From: Synaphobranchus kaupii
Taxonomy: Eukaryota > Chordata > Actinopteri > Anguilliformes > Synaphobranchidae
Assembly: GCA_029718625.1 (NCBI GenBank)
Contig: CM056389.1
Coordinates: forward strand, 7,703,687 to 7,767,686
Length of the DNA stretch: 64,000 nt
Direction of reading: 5' to 3'
Shown here piece by piece: positions 27,191-39,333 of the stretch. The translations under genes were made by a program, and so were the position numbers. Position 1 is the stretch's first letter, and each line of letters begins with the position of its first letter. The notes beneath the pieces were generated by a model that was not told where the DNA came from, did no database searches, and worked only from the letters and a program-made list of their open reading frames with translations.

Positions 27191-27784
27191 AGACATAGAG
27201 CGTATATGCATGTCTATGGAAAACAAATATGCATGTCTATGGTACGAGAGCGGGTCATATTACAAACTACTTCCTCACTAGTTTGGAAAGAGTTTTGCAG
27301 GATTTCTTTCGCACACTGCTTGCAAAGTGAGGGGAGAGGGCACATAGTAAACAGGGGTCTGAGTGGACAGGGGGCAGGGAACAGGGATCATATTCGGCGA
27401 TGGCCTGTCTGTCTGTCTCCCACGGTAACACTGGAGCAGAGGGGATCATGGGTACATGGATGTAGGGGACAGAGTTGGGGACGGATGTTCATGAACCGTG
27501 AAATGGGCCAATGGGTGAAGGTGTAGCCTCGTCATTATCTGACTGGTTAAAACAGGACTGCATACCTCTGGTCCTGGGGGGCTGGTCTGCATGGTGTTAG
27601 TTTTCTGACGGCTCTACAAACTACGCTGGTTCAGTCCTGTACTTGAGCTCAGTGAAATCTTTGGATCAAGATCAAGACACAAATGAGATAATTAATAATA
27701 AATATCTATAAACTATACCCAACACGGCTTAAGTACAACCCAACGGCTCTTTTTACATCAGTCCACGTTCCACATTTGGGAGGG

Positions 27785-27990
27785 TTCCGGGCTTTACTCA
27801 GTGCAGTTATGCAGCTAACTCAGTAACCCTGCTTTGTGAAATACCCCCAGGATTACTGAGTTAGCTGGATAAACTGCACTGAGTAAAACCCGGAACAGCT
27901 GTATTTACTTCAGTCCATGTTCCACATTTGGAAGGGTTCTGGGTTTTACTCAGAGCAGTTATCCAGCTAACTCAGTAATCCTGCTTTGTG
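27785..27990. repeat. Direct and inverted repeat cluster (copy B)
   Basis: Counterpart of 17857-18088, with the same hairpin and direct copy. Confidence 0.7.
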
Positions 27991-28228
27991 ATACAGGCCC
28001 CAGGACTGCTATTTATTACTGCATGTTGGTTTTAGGGGTGTTTCAGCTCACAAGTACTGGAGCTATCCTGCGTTCAAGTTCTCCTGGGAAGTCGAAAGTA
28101 CGACGTGTTGTGTGTTCAAGTGAGTGCACACTGCATCTGCAACGGCCATCTGATGTTTCAGAGTTATCCAAAATGGCTGCCAGGCTGACATGCGCTGCTC
28201 TGCTCTCTATGAGTAAACCGTTCCAGTA

Positions 28229-28233
<5 letters not shown>

Positions 28234-28323
<90 letters not shown>

Positions 28324-28334
28324 CATAGGCTGGT

Positions 28335-28380
<46 letters not shown>

Positions 28381-28438
28381 ATAGACTGGTGGTGTGTGTT
28401 TGTGTGTGTGTGGTGTGTGTGTGTGTCATAGGCTGGTG

Positions 28439-28470
<32 letters not shown>

Positions 28471-28481
28471 CATAGGCTGGT

Positions 28482-28548
<67 letters not shown>

Positions 28549-28559
28549 CATAGGCTGGT

Positions 28560-28607
<48 letters not shown>

Positions 28608-28620
28608 ATAGACTGGTGGT

Positions 28621-28652
<32 letters not shown>

Positions 28653-28664
28653 CATAGGCTGGTG

Positions 28665-28696
<32 letters not shown>

Positions 28697-28708
28697 CATA
28701 GGCTGGTG

Positions 28709-28740
<32 letters not shown>

Positions 28741-28786
28741 CATAGGCTGGTGGTGTGTGTGTGTGTGTGTGTCATAGACTGGTGGT

Positions 28787-28818
<32 letters not shown>

Positions 28819-28913
28819 CATAGGCTGGTGGTGTGTGTTTGTGTGTGTGTGTGTGTGTGTGTCATAGGCTGGTGGTGTGTGTGTGTGTGTGTGTATGTGT
28901 CATTAGACTGGTG
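28234..28913. repeat. Compound minisatellite: (TG)n with 13 'TCATAGGCTGGTGG' spacers
   Basis: (TG)n tracts of different lengths alternate with the near-constant spacer TCATAGGCTGGTGG (or TCATAGACTGGTGG; the last is TCATTAGACTGGTG). The spacer is conserved while TG length varies, so the repeating unit is 'spacer plus TG tract'. Open frames here (CVCV... ) are artefacts. Confidence 0.95.
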
Positions 28914-29019
28914 CATTTCCTCTTCAGAACCCCTCTCCCACTGGCAACCGTACCCGTGTGAGGTGAATCACCTGCCCCTATGCGCTCCAACAGGCCAGGA
29001 GACGGAGAGCCTCACACAC

Positions 29020-29281
29020 TCATCTATGCACACACACACATACACCCACACACACACACCACACACACATGCAACGCACACACACACACGCACACACACG
29101 TAGTACATACACACGTACATGCACACACGCAACGCACGCACACACGCAACGCACGCACACGCACGCACATACATGCACACACACACGCACGCACTGCACA
29201 CACACACACACATAGTACATACACACGTACATGCACACACGCACCGCACACGCACACACACATGCGCACATGCACATACAT

Positions 29282-29378
<97 letters not shown>
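29020..29378. repeat. Interrupted (CA)n array
   Basis: About 350 bp of (CA)n with CG and TA interruptions. A subunit of about 115 bp containing GTACATACACACGTACATGC seems to occur twice (about 29102 and 29216). Frames through it are not genes. Confidence 0.92.
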
Positions 29379-29379
<1 letters not shown>

Positions 29380-30599
29380 TCAGGGAGAAATCATCATCCA
29401 AATGCGTGAAGTTGTCACAATGATGCTCATCCGGGACCGATCCATTTCTGGATTTCGTGCCAGCTTCATTTCTTAATTGTTTTCATTGGCCCAGCAGTTC
29501 ATTAAATCTGACGGTTTGTGTGAGAGTCGTGCACTACAGCTGCAGACTGCACACGGTGTCCCTGGTGGAAATGCTTGTTCTTGTGGTCCGATACAGGAGT
29601 GCACCCAGCTGTTTTAGATGGTTGGGATAAGGGTGGGGGTGGTGTGGGGGGTGGGGTGAACAGGGTAAGGGTGGGGTGAGCAGGGTAAGGGTGGGGTATG
29701 CTGTCTTTATAAGTGAGTGACCTGAGAACAGCTTGCATTGAGACCATGAGACATTTTTCCTATCTGTGGATCCCAGAGCGCTGATCTGAGATCAGCTTAG
29801 TGTTCCCAGCGCTGTTTAAAGCATGCATGCAGGGGGGGAGGTATCAGTTTGTGCAGACGACTGGCTCCCTGTCAACTCTCAGTCCTTATTCCAAAAAACA
29901 CTTATTTATTTTAAACCATTTAAAGATCAGTTAGCAGTTAATACTTGTTAACAGTGCCTGATGATGTTTGTATTTTTCTGCAATAAAAATAAATAATAAA
30001 TGTATTTTTTTATTTTTTTTTAAAAAAAGGGGCGTTTTCGTAAATTTTAGAAAGTTTATTTATTAATTTTTTTTGCTGTCGGTCATCAGATGCTATCTTG
30101 CTGTCGTTCTGAATGCGCGAAAACCAACCCATGTTGTGCTTATCAGTCCGGTTTCCACTGAGCCAGACAGAGGAAGAGATAGATGGTGGCCAGTACGGGA
30201 GAGAAGGATGGAGGGAGAGAGAGAGAGGGATCGAGTGGGAGAAGAGACAGAGCGAGTGAGAGAGTAAAAACGTGCGTTAAAGCACTCTGAACCTTTAATC
30301 TGGCGGCTGGCGGGGGTGACGTTGTAGGCCGGCCCTGTTGCCCAGACGACCCCCCCCCCCCCCCCACCGGCCGGGTTATGTAATCCCATGGAAACTGTGA
30401 CTGAGCGAGTTAGGCGAGTGAGCGCTACACAGTGAGGTCCAGGCACTCTTATTAAAAGGACCCCCCCCCCCTCGTGTGTCTCCTGCCAACCGCCACCCGC
30501 TGGCCCAGTACGCCCACTCGAACCGGGTGCCTTAATCGCCACGACAACCGTACACCAGCTGAGCCCCTGACAGACGAGACTGGCGTGGCTGTGATGGAG

Positions 30600-30600
<1 letters not shown>
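29379..30600. other. Non-coding stretch, no gene recognised
   Basis: Includes a short tandem GGGTGGGGTGAGCAGGGTAA-like repeat at about 29632-29698, an AT-rich segment at about 29940-30075, GA-rich DNA at about 30170-30265 and C tracts at about 30350-30366 and 30461-30471. Confidence 0.5.
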
Positions 30601-30644
<44 letters not shown>

Positions 30645-30699
30645 GGTGCCTCTGACGGGTGAGGGGATTACATAGGGCAGAGTCACACACAAATACACA

Positions 30700-30782
<83 letters not shown>

Positions 30783-30845
30783 GCACATACACACACACCT
30801 TCAGTCCCTCTTCCTCAAATACACAGACACACTGTCTCCATCTCG

Positions 30846-30905
<60 letters not shown>

Positions 30906-30985
30906 ACACACACCTTCAGTCCCTCTTCCTCAAATACACAGACACACTGTCTCCATCTCGGTAACCACACACACACAGTTTCTTG
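30601..30985. repeat. (CA)n tracts with a duplicated ~55-bp spacer
   Basis: (CA)n at about 30602-30641, 30708-30778, 30848-30903. The spacer CCTTCAGTCCCTCTTCCTCA followed by AATACACAGACACACTG and 'tctccatctcggtaa' occurs at about 30799 and 30912. Same 'spacer plus CA tract' pattern as elsewhere in the window. Confidence 0.9.
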
Positions 30986-31340
30986 TGTGTTATGCAATTC
31001 AACTGATCAGTGGCGGGCTCACTGGAGTACTAAGAGCTCTAGTTCAGTGGTATGTATAAATGTGTTATTGGTAAACACATTAATTTTGTACTCACATAGC
31101 CATATTAACATGATTGTGTATGTTCATGACTTACAAATGGCAGTTTAAACATGACCCAAAGCCCTTTTGCCCTTTTCACTACTTCCTGTTCACACAGGAA
31201 ACTTGTGGTTTGGGATTAATTAGGTAATTGTGCTCAGGTTACAATACGCTGGCAGCTTTGCATAGAACACTGTTAAGACTTGGATATGAACACAAGATTT
31301 ATATAAAAACTCACTGCTGAATGGAAATGCGTTCTTCCTG

Positions 31341-31342
<2 letters not shown>
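30986..31342. other. Unique non-coding DNA
   Basis: AT-moderate DNA with no repeat or coding signal that I recognise. Confidence 0.5.
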
Positions 31343-31386
<44 letters not shown>

Positions 31387-31532
31387 TGAGTGTGTGTGAG
31401 TCAGTGACGGTGTGTGTGTATGTGTGTGTGTGAGAGTGAGTGTGTGTGAGTCAGTGACTGTGTGTGTGTGTGTGTGTGTGTGAGTGTGTGTGAGTCAGTG
31501 ACTGTGTGTGTATGTGTGTGTGAGTCAGTGAC

Positions 31533-31572
<40 letters not shown>

Positions 31573-31580
31573 TCAGTGAC

Positions 31581-31638
<58 letters not shown>

Positions 31639-31789
31639 CGACAGCGAGGCTGTGTGTGTGTATGTGTGTGTGAGTCAGTGAGGGTGTGTGTGTGTGTGTG
31701 TGTGAGTCAGTGACGGTGCGTGTGAGTGTGTGAGAGTCAGTGATGGTGTGTGTGTGTGTGTGTGTGTTCGACAGCGAGGCTGTGTGTGT

Positions 31790-31826
<37 letters not shown>

Positions 31827-31847
31827 CGACAGCGAGGCTGTGTGTGT

Positions 31848-31882
<35 letters not shown>
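31343..31882. repeat. Compound (TG)n array with GAGTCAGTGACGG and TTCGACAGCGAGGC spacers
   Basis: (TG)n tracts alternate with two spacer types: GAGTCAGTGACGG-like (many copies from 31391 to 31746) and TTCGACAGCGAGGC (31637, 31767, 31824). Confidence 0.93.
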
Positions 31883-31883
<1 letters not shown>

Positions 31884-32540
31884 CATATATGTACGTTCGT
31901 GCACCACACGCAGGTCCACGTGATCTCAATCTGTCTTGGATTTGTACAGGATCTCTGGGCCGTGCTCACGAAGGAGCTTCACACACACGCTCACATACCT
32001 CAGGAAATTGTGAATAGTGGCGGTTTTGAGCGGCGGTATGTGTCCGTTACTCCCCGGACTGCGCTGGGACTAACGCTGGCAGTTTGAGAGCTTCAGGGGC
32101 ACAGAAACGCACGCCTCTGGAATACTTTTTAACTTTGTAGTTGATAGATTGCAGGGCTGCGTACAAGGCCTTAAACTGAACCCATATCAGCACATTCACT
32201 GTCCATGCAGGACCTGTCCGGCTTTCCCCTAACCAGGTACAAGACAACTGGTCTAAACATGGTCCTTTTGCTGTGATGCGGTGTGACTGCGTAATGACGT
32301 ATAAGTGTGTGCGTGTGTGTGTGTGTGTGACAGTGTGCGTGTGTGTGTAATGTGTGACAGTGTGTGTGTGTGTGTGAGACGTGTGCCAAGCCGGATCTAA
32401 AAGAGCTGTGACTGATTCCATCCCAGAATATCTCAGTCAGCTGATCTCCACGGTGACACAGTTTATAGAATAGCCAAGTCCATGTGACTGTGGCTGAGTC
32501 AGCAGCGTGTTTGTGTGTGTGAGTGACTGTGCATGACTGT
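31883..32540. other. Unique non-coding DNA with a small (TG)n tract
   Basis: No gene is recognised. (TG)n with 'acagtgtg' interruptions lies at about 32306-32375. Confidence 0.45.
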
Positions 32541-32860
32541 GTGTGTATGTGTGTGTGTGTGTGTGTGTACGTATATGTGTGTTTGTGTGTACGTATATGT
32601 GTGTTTGTGTATTCAGCTTGTGTGTGTGTGTGTGTGCGTTTGTGTATTCAGCTTGTGTGTGTGTGTGTGTGTGTGTGTACGTATAGCTATGTGTGTTTGT
32701 GTATTCAGCTTGTGTGTGTGTGTGTACGTATATGTGTGTTTGTGTATTCAGCTTGTGTGTGTGTGTGTGTGTGTGTACGTATATGTGTGTTTGTGTATTC
32801 AGCTTGTGTGTGTGTGTGTGTGTACGTATATGTGTGTTTGTGTATTCAGCTTGTGTGTGT
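32541..32860. repeat. Compound (TG)n array with a TACGTATATG / TATTCAGCTTG spacer
   Basis: About six units contain TACGTATATGTGTGTTTGTG followed by TATTCAGCTTG and then a variable (TG)n. Some units lack the TACGTATATG part. Confidence 0.92.
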
Positions 32861-32929
32861 GCATTTGCATTGGCGATAGGGTGCCCTTTGTACTGTCTGC
32901 TATGTGGAGAGGTATGTAACTAAAGGGCG

Positions 32930-32982
<53 letters not shown>

Positions 32983-33262
32983 GCGTGGAGGGGGGGGGGG
33001 GGGGGGGGGCTCTGACAGTCAGCTAGAGGCCAGGGCCGCAGTTTGGGGGGGACGGTCGGGCGTACGGTCAGATTTCTGTGACCGGCTGAATTTACAGCAT
33101 GTCATACTGCCCCTGGAGGGGCAGAGGAGGAACAGCCAGCTACCCCACAGCACAGAGGGGGGGGGGGGGGGGAGTAGTGTCAACTTTCACAGCTACACTG
33201 TCAGACTGCGACATCGGCTCTGTCGCAAACACCCCCCCCCCCCACACACACACACACACACA
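32930..33262. repeat. (TG)n, poly-G, poly-C and (CA)n tracts
   Basis: (TG)n at about 32934-32976, G tracts at 32989-33009 and 33158-33172, a C tract at 33231-33243 and (CA)n to 33262. Confidence 0.9.
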
Positions 33263-34621
33263 CCCTGACTCACACTCTCCTCACAGACAGAGGGAAACAC
33301 CACCCACAACATAAATATCTGACCTTTCATTTACCTCAATATTAACAATTCACCACCATAGCCTGCCAGATAAGCGTTTACTTCAATCCTGTGCTTCATT
33401 CACTGGGAGTGACCACAGACCTGAGCACACTGCTGCCTCCTGCTGGTGCAAGCAGGTACTACAGGCCAGCCTTCAACTCCATGTTTTCACCAAGTCACTT
33501 TTTAACCGGCCTTATTCGTTTACTGCATTTGTCTTCTGGCAATTTGCAGTAAAACAAACGGTAAACTAATAAAAATAAGTGCCCAAATGCACAGCACATA
33601 TTATTTGTCAGAGCTCATTTTATATGTTGGACATGATACACTGCAGATTATTTTGGATGACTCATATGTGTGTATACCATTTTTTTTAAAATCAATTTGA
33701 AACTGCGGCGGTATAAATCTGGCCGCAGTTTAACGCATTAATGGGAAAAACTGGAAGGCCGAATTGAGGAACATAGAGGTAAACCTGCGTTATGAAGCTA
33801 ATCACTGGTGCCGGAAGGCCCCCCCCCCCCCCCCCCCCCTTTACCGTCCTCGCGAATCGCTGTATCTCCGCTAATGCCCCTATAATCGCAACATGTTACG
33901 GTAAAAATACGTTGCCTGCATTCCAGTCCACTCTAAGACATACGGTAAAATTATGCACACAAACAAAAGACAAGGCTAACGTCACAATTTAATCCAATCA
34001 AAGATGACACAAATCAAATGCATGCAGTGTACATCAACCAATAAAATAGTTTCAATGATGTGAACGTTGTCCAACTTGTCTGTTGAGCCGTTAACCAAGC
34101 AAAACAGAATAATTACTGAGCTATGTTAAATCAAACTAATAAAAATTGAAACAAAAAAAATATATAATTACACTGGTAAGGATTTAAAATGCAGGATAAC
34201 AATTTTGATTTCAGGCCAGACTTTAGTTTCAACCAAAGTCCCTGAAGCTAAAGATCCACATTTTAGCTTTTTTTGCTCTGTCTGAGATGAACAGGTCCCA
34301 CATTCTCTCTGCCTGGATAACCCCTGAACCTGAATCAGGAACATCATGTCTAGAATACCCCTTTCAAAGTGATATGCCTTAAAATCAGGATGAAAAATAT
34401 GCACCTTGATAAAATATGTAAAGAGCAACACGTTGTTCTTCTTCAGTGGGTGTCAAAATCACACAAAGACACTAAAATTACAGCTTTCAAAAATGGCAAT
34501 CTTTGAATCTTGTAGCAAATGCGTATAAATAACTATGCCATTTTAAAAAGTGTTAATTGGTGGCAACTGAAAGTGTGTGTACTCCCCTGAAGCCATACTA
34601 TTTTACACACCACAAACCACA
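33263..34621. other. Unique non-coding DNA
   Basis: AT-rich DNA with a C tract at about 33820-33839. No exon, element end or RNA gene was recognised on either strand. Confidence 0.5.
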
Positions 34622-35709
34622 GTCTGGGACAGTGAGTGCTGATTGGTGGAGAGCAGTCTGGGACAGTGACTGCTGATTGGTGGAGAGCAGTCTGGGACAG
34701 TGAATGCTGATTGGTGGAGAGCAGTCCTGTACAGTGAGTGCTGATTGGTGGAGAGCAGTCCGGGATAGTGAGTGCTGATTGGTGGAGAGCAGTCCAGGAT
34801 TGTTCGTGTTGATTGGTGGAGAGCAGTCCGGGACAGTGTATGCTGATTGGTGGAGAGCAGTCCAGGACAGTGTGTGCTGATTGGTGGAGAGCAGTCCAGG
34901 ATAGTGAGTGCTGATTGGTGGAGAGCAGTCCGGGACAGTGTATGCTGATTGGTGGAGAGCAGTCCGGGATAGTGTATGCTGATTGGTGGAGAGCAGTCCG
35001 GGATAGTGTATGCTGATTGGTGGAGAGCAGTCCGGGATAGTGTATGCTGATTGGTGGAGAGCAGTCCGGGATAGTGTATGCTGATTGGTGGAGAGCAGTC
35101 CGGGATAGTGTATGCTGATTGGTGGAGAGCAGTCCGGGATAGTGTATGCTGATTGGTGGAGAGCAGTCCGGGATAGTGTATGCTGATTGGTGGAGAGCAG
35201 TCCGGGATAGTGTATGCTGATTGGTGGAGAGCAGTCCGGGATAGTGTATGCTGATTGGTGGAGAGCAGTCCGGGATAGTGTATGCTGATTGGTGGAGAGC
35301 AGTCCGGGATAGTGTATGCTGATTGGTGGAGAGCAGTCCGGGATAGTGTATGCTGATTGGTGGAGAGCAGTCCGGGATAGTGTATGCTGATTGGTGGAGA
35401 GCAGTCCGGGATAGTGTATGCTGATTGGTGGAGAGCAGTCCGGGATAGTGTATGCTGATTGGTGGAGAGCAGTCCGGGATAGTGTATGCTGATTGGTGGA
35501 GAGCAGTCCGGGATAGTGTATGCTGATTGGTGGAGAGCTGTCCGGGATAGTGTATGCTGATTGGTGGAGAGCAGTCCGGGATAGTGTATGCTGATTGGTG
35601 GAGAGCAGTCCGGGATAGTGTATGCTGATTGGTGGAGAGTAGTCTGGGATAGTGTATGCTGATTGGTGGAGAGCAGTCCGGGATAGTGTATGCTGATTGG
35701 TGGAGAGCT
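34622..35709. repeat. 34-bp minisatellite, about 32 copies, with a CCAAT motif per unit
   Basis: The unit contains CTGATTGGTGGAGAGCAGTC and then CGGGATAGTGTATG. The ATTGGTGGAGAG core is nearly invariant, while the remainder varies at the array's low-coordinate edge. On the minus strand the core reads CCACCAATCAG, which fits the NF-Y CCAAT-box consensus. The 370-residue minus-strand open frame is a stop-free repeat translation (34 residues = three units) and not a gene. Confidence 0.97.
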
Positions 35710-36615
35710 GTGCAACCTGCAGTTGCCTGGCCGAGGGAAACCTAAGCCACCTCTACCCTGCTGGGAACGAGCAGATTAGCTAACGTGCTAATGCTGCGTA
35801 CGCTAGTGCCGACAGGAGCTTCCTGCTCTTCCATAGACACTTCCTGTCCTGGCTTCCTAATCTCCATGGTCCTCACTGGCCCGAGGTTGGGCAACGGTCT
35901 TGATGAAGGGGCGTGTTCACGGTCCAGCACGTTGCTCGTTATCAAAATCCAGACATTAGCCGCCATCTTTCACCGGCAGCAACATGATGTGAAAGACCAA
36001 GAAGTCGCCGTACGGCTGGGTTTTAGGGGCCCGATAGTGCACCAGTACCAGCGTTCTGAGTATTTGGGTTTCAGAGCCCTGAATTGTTTTTCCAAATGAA
36101 TTTTATTGCTTTGTAAACGGTTATATTCACATATTATGCTTTTCGATGCAGCTGGTGTGCATCTGCGTTCAGGTGGAGGCAGCGAACGACGCTCTGAAGG
36201 GGCAGCGAGGTTTACCTCGCTGTTCCCGTCTCTTTGAGCCGTTTCCGCGGTAACGCGGTCGGTTGGGTGAGCGCGGACGGCGCTGACACTGATCAGAGGG
36301 GACTGGGCGAGGAGGAGGAAGAGGAAGAGGAAGGGAATCGCTGAGAGAATAAAAGGCTCTTCTCTCGTTATTGACTGGCTCTGCTCTGCTCTGCCTCCCA
36401 TCCAGTGGAGGACGTGATATTATGAGACAGATTAATAATGCATTATGTGCTTCTGAGAATGGGCTCACACACTGCGCTCTCCTCCTATATGTCAGTACAT
36501 AGGAAAGACTGCACAGGGACCTATAGAGTGCAGAGTCCAGAGTGACCAGCAGGTGGCACTAGTGAGGTAATTGCAGCCAGGACTAGCTCACAGCGTAGTT
36601 AGGGTGGGGTTTGCG
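35710..36615. other. CpG-containing unassigned stretch with short frames on both strands
   Basis: A 74-residue minus-strand frame (35742-35966) starts at an ATG in the word AAGATGGCGGC (YY1-like, good Kozak) and a 104-residue + frame (35785-36099) overlaps it. I recognise neither. CpG density rises at about 36180-36300, and an ATAAAAGG word at about 36348-36355 could be a TATA-like box on the + strand. No transcript evidence is available. Confidence 0.3.
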
Positions 36616-36617
36616 TT

Positions 36618-36661
<44 letters not shown>

Positions 36662-36957
36662 TGTGCTTGTTCACATTATTTGTTAACATATACATGTGCA
36701 CACACACATTTTTGTCGTGTGTGTGCTTGTTCACATCGTGTGCGTGCATACTTGTGCATTTTTGTTGAGTGGGTGTGCGTGTGTATACGTGTGTGTGAGA
36801 GAGGGAGATTGAGGTAGAAAGAGACCAGAGAGAAAGAGAGAGATAGAGAGAGAGCCTGAGAGAGAGAGAGAAAGAGAGAGATAGAGAGAGAGCCAGAGAG
36901 AGAGAGAAAGAGAGCGATAGAGAGAGAGCCAGAGAGAGAGAGAAAGAGAGAGATGCA
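36618..36957. repeat. (TG)n and GA-rich tandem repeat
   Basis: (TG)n at about 36620-36664. From about 36828 a purine-rich unit containing GATAGAGAGAGAGCC followed by AGAGAGAGAGAAAGAGAG repeats three times. Confidence 0.85.
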
Positions 36958-39333
36958 TATGTGAATATTTTGCCGTAAATGTCATGCTCATTGATCTGTG
37001 CCAGAATCAAGACATGGGACAAGATTGATTGTTTAAATATTCCAGTATTTGAAGGAAATTACCAATCATTTACTGTTTTTGAATCAGAATTCAACTGCTT
37101 GTTTTTATTTAAAAAATAAGAAAACATGTTGTTAATATTTATACTCTCTCATCAATATTCACCAAGAAAAGTTCAATAATTATGACAACACAAAATGTGT
37201 GAATGTAAAATGTAAACACAGAACTGGACGTTTATGGCAATATTTTGAATTCAGGAGATGAAAGTAAATAAATACCTCTGGAGTATAGCCCCGCCCACTG
37301 GTGACCCCAGTCTCTACGGCAACAGACAGGTCACAGCACACAGGGTGCGTCCCAATACTCGAAAAAATGCACCCTCCTTTCCTCCACTACCACCTCCTCT
37401 CCTCCGTGCCCCGGAAACGGATCTTTGTGTTTTAATCTAATGTTGCTGATTACGTCTTAATTACGTATTAATGGTTACATATTAATGAATGTCTCGACGA
37501 AAACCGCAATGTCAGGTACATTGTATACTGTACGTGCAAATACTTGTACTCGAAACGTTCAGGCAGTTTTGCATATTTCCAGGTAGAAGAGGAGTGGTAG
37601 TGGGGGAATGGAGGAAAGGAGGTGGGGAGTGAAGAATATTTGGACGCACCCAAATTGTCATCATGCCCTGTGTAAGGCCCAGGCCCAAAAATTCACACAG
37701 AAGCAAACACAAAGATCTCCACTGGATACAAAGGACAAGATAAGATTGCGATTTTTGATTGATAAATAAAGAACATAAAATAAAAGGAAAACCAATGCAA
37801 TTAATTTAGATATTAAAATACATACATATAATATAGAGATCCCCCAGACCCCCACCCCATTAAGAAATGGCATGTTGACTTTCCGACGACAACACGTTAG
37901 GTTACCGCCAACGGCAACCCTGTCTGCCATCAAGGACTTTCTCCCAAGTTAAACTTATTAACGCTGAATCAGCAACGCCAGCGCTGTCCGATAGCCGCTA
38001 ATTTCGAGACAAATGGGCAAATGGACGTGTCCCTGTCAGAACCTGGCAGCCGTAGGGGCGAGACAGCCGATAAATCAAGCAGTCAACGAAAAAAAAAAAA
38101 AATAATTAAGCTCTTATCTTACGCTTCTTTGTTGGGTAGGCCTCAGAGCCTGCACTCATACAGTATAGCCACTAGAGGGCGACAGATGACTCAGCGACGA
38201 ACACTTTGGAGCGGTTTCAAGTGCTCAAGCTGAAACGATTCGTGCACTAAGCAGTCACACTATTGTCCAAAAATGCAGAACGTCTTGTGAAGAAAATTTC
38301 CTTTTTTCAAAGTGACATGTTAAAGTTCCGTGACCAGTCATAAAAAAAAAAAACATATTTAAAAAAAAGTATTGATTGAAAGCAGACAAACCATTAAACG
38401 ATTAAATCCTAACAGCCCAGCTTGTGCACAGTGCTTTGATGCGAGGCAGAGAAACCCTTGGCACGCTCTCGCGTAAACGCAGGGTCGTTACTGCAGACAG
38501 AACATGGACAGGAACAACTCATAACAGCATGTCTCAAGGATATCTCCAGCTTCCTGCGTATTACCGTTATTCAACCCCAGTCTCGTCCATGAATGCTTTT
38601 ACGTGAAGGCGGGGGACATCATCGATTTTATAACCACTCTGTAGACCCATGTTGGCATACGCCTGTATATTTTAATGAGTCAATGCAATAAAAAAATGAT
38701 GTCATATGCACTTTTTTTAATGGCCTCTTCTTATTATTGTAATTTATTATGCAGTTCATCTGTAGCAGAAGAAAGAAAGTAATGTTAAAACTCTCTAAAT
38801 TTATCCTGCTATTTTTTTAAATCTATCTTGTCCCTTTGACGAGTTTAGTTCTAAATCTGATTCTACAGAATAATGAACGGCGTGTGCTGTACAGGACGCA
38901 CTGCTGAAAAAACGGGTTAACGATGTCTGCTTCCCTCGCCAAAAGCACGATCCGGTTATAAACGAGCGAGAAGCTGCCGTGTTTTCCTGTAGGCTACCGC
39001 TGATCGTGTTTCCGATCGCGAGCGAGATAGAGGCAGCGCGCAGCCCTCAGAAACGGAAAAAAACCCAAACGTCTCTGATCATTACTGATCTCAGATCAGC
39101 GGCACACCCCATTAGCTGACTGTAATGAGCTCCCCTGCACAACGGAAGCCTGGAAATCTATGCCAAGGCTTTCACTGCCAGTAACTGAAAACCCACAGCA
39201 TGTTCTAGAAACTTCCAAGAGGCAGGCGGTTGTTATGATGAGGATTGCTGAGGGAAACTATACCCGGGGTAATTGGGTAAAGGGGCAGGGTTAGAGTTAG
39301 CAAGGGGGAGGCGTTTAAGTTAACGGCTATCCT
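36958..39333. other. Unique non-coding DNA
   Basis: About 2.4 kb of AT-moderate DNA with A tracts near 38089 and 38343. No exon with recognisable similarity or element ends was found. It may be intergenic DNA or old unrecognised repeats. Confidence 0.45.

Noticed and set aside
28234..28913. Poly-Cys/Val and poly-Thr/His open frames through (TG)n/(CA)n tracts here and at 24715-25043, 29020-29423, 30452-30964, 31451-32017, 62380-63052
   Set aside because: Dinucleotide repeats have no stop codons; these are not proteins.
34622..35709. CRISPR-like regular repeat
   Set aside because: The units are contiguous with no unique spacers, and the context is a vertebrate genome; it is a minisatellite. 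The same holds for the 28-, 45-, 48-, 52- and 53-bp arrays.
34603..35715. 370-codon minus-strand open frame
   Set aside because: It is the stop-free translation of the 34-bp minisatellite, with a period of 34 residues; no gene signals.
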